64,000 nt of DNA from Micromonospora sp. M71_S20 (GTDB lineage: Bacteria; Actinomycetota; Actinomycetes; Mycobacteriales; Micromonosporaceae): contig NZ_RCCV01000001.1 of NCBI RefSeq assembly GCF_003664255.1, positions 310,001 to 374,000 of the forward strand. Reading direction: 5' to 3'. Of the stretch, positions 10,954 through 20,445 are shown piece by piece. A model generated the notes under the pieces. It did no database searches. It saw only the letters and a list, made by a program, of their open reading frames with translations, and had not been told where the DNA came from. Both the position numbers and the translations under genes were made by a program. Every line of letters starts with the position of its first letter. The first letter of the stretch is position 1.

Positions 10954-12141
10954 TCAGGTGACGTGCAGGGCGGCAGCGAGGCGGGCCAGGCCGGTGGGAG
11001 CGGCGGCGTACCGGGCCACGGTGGCGACCAGGTCGCGCACCGCCGGCCGGTCGTGCACCTCGCTGCGCGCGGTGCGTTCGGCGTCCAGCAGCGCCCGCCC
11101 CGCCCGGACCATGTCGCCGGCGAGAGCATGTACGCGGGCCACGTCGAGCAGGTACGCCGCCCGGTGCTCGGGCTGCAGCCACCGCCACTGCTCACCGCAG
11201 ACCAGCCGCTCGTGCCGTACCGTCGCCGCCTGCACGTCTCCGACGGCGGCCTCGGCCACCACCCGCGCCGCCTCGACCGACGCCCGGCCGAAGCCGCCGC
11301 CGACCGCTACCGCGGCCTGGTCGAGCAGGCCAGCCACCCGGCGCTCGTCTCCCCGGCTGGCAGCGGCGAGCGCCGCCTGGAGCAGCAACGTCACGCGCAG
11401 CGACGGGGCACCGTCACCGCCCGGCGACAGGGCACCCTCGGCCGACTCGCGCGGCGGGAGACGGCGGGCGGCCACGAGCGCCGTCTCCATCGCGGAGCGC
11501 CGCCGACCGACGGCCCGCAACGCCTGACTCAGCGGTACGGTGGCAACGGCGGCCAGCCGCGCGTCGTCCGTGGTCAGCGCCACGGCCATCCCCCGGTCGG
11601 CGGCCAGCCACGCCAACTCTCCCTGACCGACCTTGACCAGCACCAGGGCGACGAGCCCGTACGCGGACACCAGCAGCTCGTCGGCAGCCCGGCCGGGGCG
11701 GGCAACCCGCGCCTCGCGGGCGGCGTCGAGCAACCCGGGCAGCAGGCCGAGCAGGATCGGATACCGGGCGTGCCGGTAGCTCTGCTCGGCATGATCGAGG
11801 CGGGCCCGCACCTTCGCGACGTCGGGCGGCCGGGACGACGCCTCGACGTGGTAGCGGGCCAGGGCGGCCCGGATCCGCGCCACACCGGCAACGGCGACGT
11901 CCGGTTGCCCGATCCGCTCCGCGAGCAGAACCTCCATGTCGATCCGCAGCACCTCGGCGACCTCCCGCAGGTTGGACATCCGTTCCAGTGGGCGCACTCC
12001 GCGCTCGACCTTGTCCACCCAGCTCTTCGACTTGCCGAGACGGTCGGCGAACTGCTGCTGGGTCATGTTGCGCCGTACCCGCCACTGGGCGACCCGCCGG
12101 CCCACCGGCAGGCCGGTCACCCGCCGGCCCGTCCCGCTCAC
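10954..12141 (-). CDS. XRE-family HTH regulator with TPR-like C-terminal region
   Basis: 395 residues. Residues about 14-60 form an XRE helix-turn-helix: RVAQWRVRRNMTQQQFADRLGKSKSWVDKVERG. The remaining 330 residues are Ala/Leu/Arg-rich helical repeats of TPR character, a common actinobacterial architecture in which the helical part senses a small molecule or protein. Its start overlaps the stop of the small membrane gene upstream (ATGA), so the two are co-translated from the promoter at 12493-12521. The target is unknown. A mini-GntR gene lies divergently across the same control region, a pairing seen in other actinomycetes as far as I recall. Confidence 0.85.
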   Translation of the reverse strand: MSGTGRRVTGLPVGRRVAQWRVRRNMTQQQFADRLGKSKSWVDKVERGVRPLERMSNLREVAEVLRIDMEVLLAERIGQPDVAVAGVARIRAALARYHVEASSRPPDVAKVRARLDHAEQSYRHARYPILLGLLPGLLDAAREARVARPGRAADELLVSAYGLVALVLVKVGQGELAWLAADRGMAVALTTDDARLAAVATVPLSQALRAVGRRRSAMETALVAARRLPPRESAEGALSPGGDGAPSLRVTLLLQAALAAASRGDERRVAGLLDQAAVAVGGGFGRASVEAARVVAEAAVGDVQAATVRHERLVCGEQWRWLQPEHRAAYLLDVARVHALAGDMVRAGRALLDAERTARSEVHDRPAVRDLVATVARYAAAPTGLARLAAALHVT

Positions 12142-12335
12142 CGCAGGATCCCGGCCGCGACGAGCACGAGTACGAGCAGCGTCACCGTGATGCCGTAGGC
12201 GTACTGGCGACGGGTGAGCGGCGCGCGCTGCGGGCGGGGCGGACAGGGCACCTGATCCCCGTCGGGGTGCCGAGCGCGGGCACCCGGGACCTGGTGTGCC
12301 GCCGGCAGCGGCCCGTCATGCGGACGCTCCTGCAT
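12138..12335 (-). CDS. Small single-span membrane protein
   Basis: 65 residues with one transmembrane helix near the C-terminus (YGITVTLLVLVLVAAGIL) and a proline/arginine/histidine-rich N-terminal cytoplasmic part. The start is secure: AAGGAGG lies 7 bases before the ATG. Its stop overlaps the XRE regulator start by four bases, so it probably works with that regulator, perhaps as a membrane anchor or sensor. No family recognised. Confidence 0.7.
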   Translation of the reverse strand: MQERPHDGPLPAAHQVPGARARHPDGDQVPCPPRPQRAPLTRRQYAYGITVTLLVLVLVAAGILR

Positions 12336-12492
12336 GGTGAGCCTCCTTGCGGGTGAGTACGAAACGTGCGGTCAGAACGAGGTGCGCGAAGCGTGCGGTG
12401 TGGATCAGGGCGGGTCGGGCGGCGAGGACGCTCCGCGTTCCCTCGCCTGGCCTGGGGGCCTCCGCTGCTGACGAGAGAACCCCTGTCATCTC

Positions 12493-12521
12493 AACTTAGA
12501 AGGCACTGCCTTCACAGTCAA
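12493..12521 (-). promoter_or_regulatory. Sigma70-type promoter with a palindromic operator filling its spacer
   Basis: On the minus strand TTGACT (-35, 12516-12521) and TAAGTT (-10, 12493-12498) are exactly 17 bp apart. The spacer contains a perfect palindrome, GAAGGCA-C-TGCCTTC (12499-12513). A repressor bound here would occlude RNA polymerase. The promoter reads into the small membrane protein and XRE genes with a leader of about 150 nt. The divergent mini-GntR product is the obvious candidate ligand, since GntR dimers bind short palindromes; the XRE protein is the alternative. Confidence 0.65.
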
Positions 12522-12586
12522 CAGAGCATGCACGGCGCGTCACTCCGGGTGCGAAGATCGGTTCGCTGACGAGAGGTGGCGCCACC

Positions 12587-12814
12587 ATGCCGCAAGCACC
12601 GCTGTATGAGCAGATAATCGCCGACGTCACGGCCTCGATCCGCGCGGGCACCCTTCAGCCCGGCGACAAGCTGCCGTCTATCGCCGAGATGCGCGAGCAG
12701 TACCAATCGAGCGCCTGGCCCGTGCGATACGCGCTGCGGATCCTGGAGGAGAGAGGCTGGATCGTGACCAGGCAGGGCAAGGGCTCGTTCGTGGCGCCCG
12801 AACCGCCCGCCTGA
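12587..12814 (+). CDS. Mini-GntR transcriptional regulator (winged-helix domain only)
   Basis: 75 residues, consisting of little more than a GntR winged helix: PLYEQIIADVTASIRAGTLQPGDKLPS, then a recognition region and the wing GWIVTRQGKGSFVA. There is no effector-binding domain, so it must dimerise and respond through the DNA-binding unit or a partner protein. GAGAGGTGG precedes the ATG. Divergent from the small membrane/XRE operon, sharing a 250-bp control region with a palindrome in the opposing promoter. It is followed by an AGATCTTGG palindrome that could end its transcript. Confidence 0.85.
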   Translation: MPQAPLYEQIIADVTASIRAGTLQPGDKLPSIAEMREQYQSSAWPVRYALRILEERGWIVTRQGKGSFVAPEPPA

Positions 12815-12865
12815 ACCCCGATCTTCCACCGGCGGGGCATAGCGTTCCGAAGCTCGGGACAGCAG

Positions 12866-12918
12866 TAGATCTTGGCAGGAAACGGCCCCGCACGGGGCCA
12901 TTTCGTACCAAGATCTAC
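12866..12918. repeat. AGATCTTGG palindrome, copy 1 (upstream of glgE)
   Basis: Long imperfect inverted repeat. The outer arms GTAGATCTTGG and CCAAGATCTAC are exact complements. The inner arms run through AGGAAACGGCCCCG and CGGGGCCATTTCGTA around a two-base CA centre. It lies between the mini-GntR stop and the glgE start. The copy at 17378-17425 has closely similar arms, so this is a dispersed element, as well as a possible hairpin terminator for the GntR gene. Confidence 0.75.
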
Positions 12919-13081
12919 GCCGCCACTACCCACGGCCGCCACTACCCACGCCCGCCAGCCGCCGCGCCCCTGAGCGGCTGCGGGCACCAGGTGTCCGCCA
13001 AGCCCCTGACCGGACCTCTCCGAACAAGTGAGGAGGGAGGGCGATGGGGTGCTTGGCCGCGCGCGAAAGGATCTCGCGCAG

Positions 13082-13087
13082 TAGGTT
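13082..13087 (+). promoter_or_regulatory. -10 box (TAGGTT) for a leaderless glgE transcript
   Basis: TAGGTT fits TAnnnT and ends 6 bases before the glgE GTG. There is no Shine-Dalgarno sequence in the gap, so transcription probably starts on or next to the start codon. No clear -35. Confidence 0.5.
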
Positions 13088-13093
13088 GAACCG

Positions 13094-15180
13094 GTGACTG
13101 GACGGTTCCCGATCGAAGACGTCTCCCCCGTCGTCTCCTGCGGTCGCTACCCGGCCAAGGCGGTGGTCGACGAGCCGGTGCCGGTGTCGGCCCGCGCCTA
13201 CCGCGAGGGGCACGACGCGCTCGGCTGCAACGTGGTCTGGCGCGGCCCCGACGGGCGGGCGCGGCCGTTCACCCGGATGCGCCCCGGCGAGCCGGGGCAG
13301 GACCGCTGGCACGCCGTGATCCGCCCCGACGCGGTCGGCGAGTGGACCTTCACGGTGGAGGCGTTCCAGGACCCGTACCTGACCTGGCAGAACGCGGTCA
13401 CCAAGAAGATCGCCGCCGGGCAGGGACCGGAGGACCTGGCCAACGACCTCGCCGAGGGCGCCCGGGTGCTGACCGCCGCCGTCGAGCTGGTGCCGGCCGG
13501 CGACGCGGGGCGGGTCCGCGCGGCGGTGGCGGCGCTGGGCGACGCCGAAAGGGAGCTGCCCCGGCGGGTCGCACCGGCGCTGGAGCTGGCCGCCCTGCTC
13601 TGGGAGCACCCGGTCCGGGAGCTGGTCACCGTCGGCGACGAGCACCGCCTCTGGGTGGACCGCCGGCGGGCGCTCTTCTCCGCCTGGTACGAGTTCTTCC
13701 CCCGCTCGGAGGGGGCGATCCCGGCCACCGTCGACGCGCCGGCGCGCTCCGGCACGTTCGCCACCGCCGTCGAGCGCCTGCCGGGCGTCGCGGCGATGGG
13801 CTTCGACGTGCTCTACCTGCCGCCCATCCACCCGATCGGCCGGGTCAACCGCAAGGGCCGCAACAACGCGCTCACCGCCGGGCCCGACGACGTCGGCTCG
13901 CCGTGGGCCATCGGCGCCGCCGAGGGCGGCCACGACGCGATCCACCCCGACCTGGGTACGCCGGAGGACTTCCGCGACTTCGTCGCCGCCGCCGCCGAGC
14001 AGGGCCTCGAGGTGGCGATGGACCTGGCGTTGCAGTGCGCGCCGGACCACCCGTGGGTGACCGAGCACCCGGAGTGGTTCACCACCCGGGCCGACGGCAG
14101 CATCGCGTACGCGGAGAACCCGCCGAAGAAGTACCAGGACATCTACCCCGTCAACTTCGACAACGACCCGGAGGGCATCCGGGCCGAGGTCCTGCGGGTG
14201 GTGCTGCACTGGGTCGGCGAGGGCATCCGGATCTTCCGGGTGGACAACCCGCACACCAAGCCGTTCGACTTCTGGCACTGGCTGATCGCCGAGGTGAAGA
14301 AGGTCGACCCGGACGTGCTCTTCCTCGCCGAGGCGTTCACCCGCCCGGCGATCATGCACGGGCTGGGCAAGATCGGCTTCACCCAGTCGTACACGTACTT
14401 CACCTGGCGCACGTCGGCGGCCGAGATGCGGGCGTACTGCGAGGAACTGGTCGAGGCGGCCGACTACATGCGGCCCAACTTCTGGCCGAACACGCCGGAC
14501 ATCCTGCACGAGTCGTTGCAGCACGGCGGCCCGCCGATGTTCAAGATCCGGGCGGTGCTGGCCGCGCTGCTCTCCCCCTCCTGGGGCATGTACGCCGGCT
14601 ACGAGCTGTTCGAGCACACCGCCCGCCCCGGCGCCGAGGAGTACCTCGACAACGAGAAGTACGAGCTGCGCCCCCGGGACTGGGCCGGCGCGCAGGCGCA
14701 GGGCCGCTCGCTGGCGCCGTTCATCGCGGTGCTCAACCGGGTACGCCGGGAGAACCCGGCCCTGCACCAGCTGCGCAACCTGGTCTTCCACGAGATCGAC
14801 AACCCGGCGCTGCTCTGCTGGTCCAAGCACGACCCGGACACGGGCAACACGGTCCTCGTGATCTGCTCGTTCGACCCGCAGGGCGTGCAGTGGGGCAACA
14901 CCACGCTGGACATGCCCGCGCTCGGACTGGACTGGCACGACCGGTTCACGGTGCGCGACGAGCTGACCGGCACCAGCTACGACTGGGGGCAGCGCAACGC
15001 CGTGCGCCTCGACCCGTACCTGCAACCGGTGCACGTGCTGACCGTGCGCCGGCCGACCCCCGATCCCACCGCCGGCCCGGCGTCGGCCAGCGGGGCGCCG
15101 GACCTGACCGTCGCCGACGTTCCCGACGACCTCTCGGGCGGCACCGCCCCCACCGCTCCCGCCCAGAAGGACGACGACCG

Positions 15181-15193
<13 letters not shown>
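13094..15193 (+). CDS. glgE: Alpha-1,4-glucan:maltose-1-phosphate maltosyltransferase
   Basis: 699 residues, family GH13 subfamily 3. Transfers maltosyl units from maltose-1-phosphate to the non-reducing end of a linear alpha-1,4-glucan. The N-terminal beta-sandwich ([18 protein letters not shown]) is followed by a TIM barrel with [18 protein letters not shown], nucleophile Asp about 384 in [11 protein letters not shown] and acid/base Glu about 413 in [10 protein letters not shown]-terminal domain ends in a Pro/Thr/Ala-rich tail. It overlaps glgB by 13 bp. GTG start; a leaderless promoter box lies 6 bp upstream. With GlgC, GlgM and GlgB in the same window this completes the GlgE pathway. Confidence 0.96.
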
Positions 15194-17283
<2,090 letters not shown>

Positions 17284-17377
17284 GCCGGGCGTCAGTCAGC
17301 ACACGCCCTCAGACCGTGTAGCACGACCAGGAGCCCCATCCCCGACGACCAGCCGGGGCGACGACCGACCGCACGGA

Positions 17378-17425
17378 AGATCTTGGTAGGAATCGACCCC
17401 TGGAGGGGCCGATTCCTACCAATCT
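17378..17425. repeat. AGATCTTGG palindrome, copy 2 (downstream of glgB)
   Basis: Left arm AGATCTTGGTAGGAATCG + ACCCC and right arm GGGGCCGATTCCTACC + AATCT are inverted repeats with one mismatch and a two-base deletion, around a short TGGA centre. It is very like the copy at 12866-12918. It sits between the convergent ends of glgB and the secreted glycosidase, where it could act as a terminator in both directions. Confidence 0.75.
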
Positions 17426-17453
17426 CCGACCATCGGTTCTCTGTCGGCTCGGC

Positions 17454-19523
17454 TCAGAGTCGGGTGATCCGGACAGCGTCGGCGACGACGTACCCCTGGG
17501 TGCTGGTCCAGCGGCTGACCCCGACGACCTGGCGCGTCCCGGCGGCGAGGTCGTAGGTGCCCAGCACCCGCCACTGGCCGCCGCCGCCGCGCTGGTCGAC
17601 GGTGACGGTCACGTTCCCGTTCGCCGTCGCCACCAGGTGCGGCGTGGCGCTGTTGTAGCCGGGATCGGCCGGGTACCACACCTCGACGCGGTACGAGCCG
17701 GTGGCGGGCAGCGTCGCGCTGAACCAGGCCGGGTCGCTGACCGCCTGCGGGTTGGCGAAGCGGTAGTTGGCGCCGTAGCGCGCCGGCAGGTACGACGACG
17801 TGCCCCAGGTGCTGGCGGCCGTGAAGCCGCCGGCCGTGGCGTTGTCCACGATCACACTGAACGTGCCGCCACTGCCGCTGACCACCCGCGCGTTGCTGGC
17901 GGGGCTCTCGTGGTGCAGCTGGTCCAGCGCCGTCACCAGGTAGCGGTACGTCGAGCCGGCCGCGGCGGTCGCGTCGGTGAACGTCCCGGTCGTGCCCGAG
18001 GCGCGGACCGTGCCGAGCAGGTGCCGGGCGTCGGCCAGGTCGCAGGCGTCGACCGCGCCGTCGCCGGGCAGCCGGTACACCGCGTACGCGGCCGTGCTGC
18101 CGGTGGCGCCGCGCTGCCAGGTGAGGGTCACGCCGCCGGTGCCGCGTGCCGCCGAGGTGAGGTTCGGCGCGGCGGGCGCGGCGCCGCCCACCCCGGCGGG
18201 TGCGAGCGCCGGGCGGCGGTAGTGGTCGGTCGCCACCCGGGAGACGGCGCCGATGCGGTCGGCGCGGACGTCCTTGGCGCTGAAGTGGATGTCGCCGACG
18301 ATCCTCGGGTGGCTGCGGTTAAGCGTCAGGTGATCGGTCAGCTCGGCCGGGTCCTGCCAGGCGGCGTCCTGCCCGGACGCCCCGGCGCGGTAGGTGGCCT
18401 GCCCGACGAGCAGCTGCACGTCGGTGCCGGTCACCGTCTCGGACCACCAGCGGACCAGCTCGGCGTAGTCGGCCGCCGGGTGGCCGATGTGCCAGTAGAC
18501 CTGCGGGGCGATGTAGTCGACCCAGCCCTGACGCACCCAGCGGCGGGTGTCGGCGTAGATCGCGTCGTACGACTGGAGGCCGGTGGTGCGCGAGCCGAGC
18601 GGGTCGGTGCCGGCGTTGCGCCAGATGCCGAACGGGCTGACGCCGAGCTTGACCCACGGCTTGGCCGCCCGGATCTTGTCGCGCATCTCCCGGACCAGCA
18701 GGTTGACGTTGTTGCGCCGCCAGTCGCCGATGTTGCTGAAGCCGGCGCCGTACTGGGCGTAGGTGGCCTGGTCGGGGAAGGCCACCCCGCTGACCGGGTA
18801 CGGGTAAAAGTAGTCGTCCCAGTGCACCGCGTCGATGTCGTAGCGGCGCACGGCGTCCATCATCGCGTCCTGCACGAAGGCGCGGACGGCGGGGATGCCG
18901 GGGTTGTAGTAGATGTGTCCGCCGTAGGTGACAGTCCAGCCCGGGTTCTTGCGGGCCGGGTGGCCGGCCGCCAACTTGCTGAGGTCGGTGTGGTTCGCCA
19001 CCCGGTACGGGTTGAACCAGGCGTGGAACTCGAGGTTGCGCGCGTGCGCCTCGGCCACCATGAAGGCCAGCGGGTCGTAGCCGGGATTGCCGCCCTGGGT
19101 GCCGGTGAGCCACTGCGACCAGGGCTCGTAGGTCGACGGCCAGAACGCGTCGGCGGCGGGACGGATCTGCACGACGACGGCGTTCATCCGCCGCTGCTTG
19201 GCCAGGTCGAGCCAGCCCCGGTACTCCGCCTGCTGGGCGGCGGGGGTGAGCCCGGTGCGGCTGGGCCAGTCGATGTTGGCCACGCTGGCGATCCACATCC
19301 CGCGCAGCTGCCGCTTCGGGGTGGCCGGATCGGTCACGCAGGCCGCCTGGGCGGCGACCGGCACGGTGTCCGGCGCAGCCTCCGGCCCGGCGGGCCGGGA
19401 GGCGGGGGCGGCCGTGGGGAGGGCCGCGCCGAGCGCCAGCGCCGCCACCAACGCCAGCCCGGACAGGTATCGACCATAGTCTCTGCGCACGAAAATATGT
19501 TCAATGTTGCCGCGCGGTTCCAC
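17454..19523 (-). CDS. Secreted GHL10/YngK-like glycoside hydrolase with Fn3 and golvesin-like C-terminal domain
   Basis: 689 residues. An N-terminal signal peptide (hydrophobic core LSGLALVAALALGAALPTAAPA) follows an Arg-containing n-region. Residues about 72-380 match the GHL10 (DUF187) family: RGMWIASVANIDWPS, VVQIRPAADAFWPS, FHAWFNPYRVANH and VDYIAPQVYWHI. A fibronectin type III module (about 425-515) and a beta-rich golvesin-C-like domain (about 530-689, YRVEVWYPADPGYN, YVVADAVRI) follow. Probably hydrolyses a cell-wall or extracellular glycan; the substrate is unknown. The GTG at 19523 has AAGGA 7 bp upstream. A later GTG at 19490 (VRRDYGRY) lacks one. Upstream lies the broken transposase. 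Confidence 0.85.
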   Translation of the reverse strand: MEPRGNIEHIFVRRDYGRYLSGLALVAALALGAALPTAAPASRPAGPEAAPDTVPVAAQAACVTDPATPKRQLRGMWIASVANIDWPSRTGLTPAAQQAEYRGWLDLAKQRRMNAVVVQIRPAADAFWPSTYEPWSQWLTGTQGGNPGYDPLAFMVAEAHARNLEFHAWFNPYRVANHTDLSKLAAGHPARKNPGWTVTYGGHIYYNPGIPAVRAFVQDAMMDAVRRYDIDAVHWDDYFYPYPVSGVAFPDQATYAQYGAGFSNIGDWRRNNVNLLVREMRDKIRAAKPWVKLGVSPFGIWRNAGTDPLGSRTTGLQSYDAIYADTRRWVRQGWVDYIAPQVYWHIGHPAADYAELVRWWSETVTGTDVQLLVGQATYRAGASGQDAAWQDPAELTDHLTLNRSHPRIVGDIHFSAKDVRADRIGAVSRVATDHYRRPALAPAGVGGAAPAAPNLTSAARGTGGVTLTWQRGATGSTAAYAVYRLPGDGAVDACDLADARHLLGTVRASGTTGTFTDATAAAGSTYRYLVTALDQLHHESPASNARVVSGSGGTFSVIVDNATAGGFTAASTWGTSSYLPARYGANYRFANPQAVSDPAWFSATLPATGSYRVEVWYPADPGYNSATPHLVATANGNVTVTVDQRGGGGQWRVLGTYDLAAGTRQVVGVSRWTSTQGYVVADAVRITRL

Positions 19524-19573
19524 AAGGATCCTTCACGAGTTTCACCGACCGAAGGCGGACCCAACCCCACAGC

Positions 19574-20080
19574 GAGATCCGCTCGACCCTTGCCGACGCG
19601 GCCGGCAGGATCACCTGCGTGTCGGTGGACTCGACCAGCGCCCGCGCCCATCACATGCCGCCGGGGCGAGGAGAAGGGGGATCTGCAGGCTGAACCACCC
19701 GGCGGCGTCACCGTCGAGTTTGCTGATCACGCGATCGACCGCTCCCGCGACGGGTTGACCACGAAGCTGCACCTGGGCTGCGAACATGGCCAGAAACCGC
19801 TCGCCATCGCACTGACCACCGGCCACCGGCCACCGGGGCGACAGTCCGCAGTCCTCCCGGCCCTGGCGACCATCCGCGTTCCACGGCTGACGATCGGCCG
19901 ACCGAGCACTCGCCCCGATCGGGTACTGCCCGACAAGGCGTACACGTTGAGAGCGATCCGGGCCTACTTACGTCCGCGTGAGATCGACGCGACGATCCCG
20001 AGCAAGGCCGACCAGGACGCCTATCGGCGAGTTCAGGGATCCAAAGGCGGCCGGCCGCCGGCCTTCGACCCGCACCCTTA
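19574..20080 (+). pseudogene. Degraded IS5-family transposase fragment
   Basis: Translated pieces match the middle of IS5-type transposases. VSVDSTSARAHH (from about 19612, first catalytic Asp) is in one frame. After a frameshift near 19660-19680, GDLQAEPPGGVTVEFADHAIDRSRDGLTTKLHLGCEH, then LPDKAYTLRAIRAYLR (second catalytic Asp) and KGGRPPAFDP, are in another. The N-terminal third and the C-terminal part carrying the catalytic Glu are missing, and the VLPALATIRVP region is eroded. No terminal inverted repeats were identified. It lies between the glycosidase promoter and the candidate immunity gene, marking the edge of the accessory RHS island. Not functional. Confidence 0.8.
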
Positions 20081-20177
20081 CAGAGTGAGTACTGGCATCA
20101 GCGCTGTCCGCATGAGGCTCGGCGGAAAGGTGGGAGGCCATCGCTTCGAGCGGCCAGCCCCCCACCTTTCGCGCGCC

Positions 20178-20411
20178 CTAATCAGAATCGTCGACGAACA
20201 TGACAATAAAGATCGCCAGGACGCCCCAGCTGAGCACTCGGCGCCGGTTGCGGTCGCTCAGCCCTCTGCGCTTGGCGACAATCCAGGCCAAGAGGTAACC
20301 TAACGGCCACCCTAGCAAAAATGTCCAGATAGTACTCTGCCCAATGACCACGAGGAACGGGAAAATCGCCGCCGCCGCCATACCGACGCAAGCGAGGACC
20401 CATGTGAGCAT
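20178..20411 (-). CDS. Small membrane protein, candidate immunity protein for the RHS toxin
   Basis: 77 residues with two to three hydrophobic segments: an N-terminal helix (LACVGMAAAAIFPFLVVIG), a second (WTFLLGWPLGYLLAWIV) and a shorter C-terminal one (LSWGVLAIFIVMFV) after a basic loop KRRGLSDRNRRR. The ATG at 20411 has GGGGGAGG upstream. It lies 34 bp after the stop of the RHS gene, same strand, in the position where immunity genes follow polymorphic toxins. Base composition is clearly lower in GC than the surroundings, as in the toxin tip. No family recognised. Immunity is inferred from position, size and matched composition; a membrane location would fit a toxin acting at the membrane. 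Confidence 0.7.
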   Translation of the reverse strand: MLTWVLACVGMAAAAIFPFLVVIGQSTIWTFLLGWPLGYLLAWIVAKRRGLSDRNRRRVLSWGVLAIFIVMFVDDSD

Positions 20412-20445
20412 CAAGAACAGCCTCCCCCGGCGGGCAGGTCCCGTT

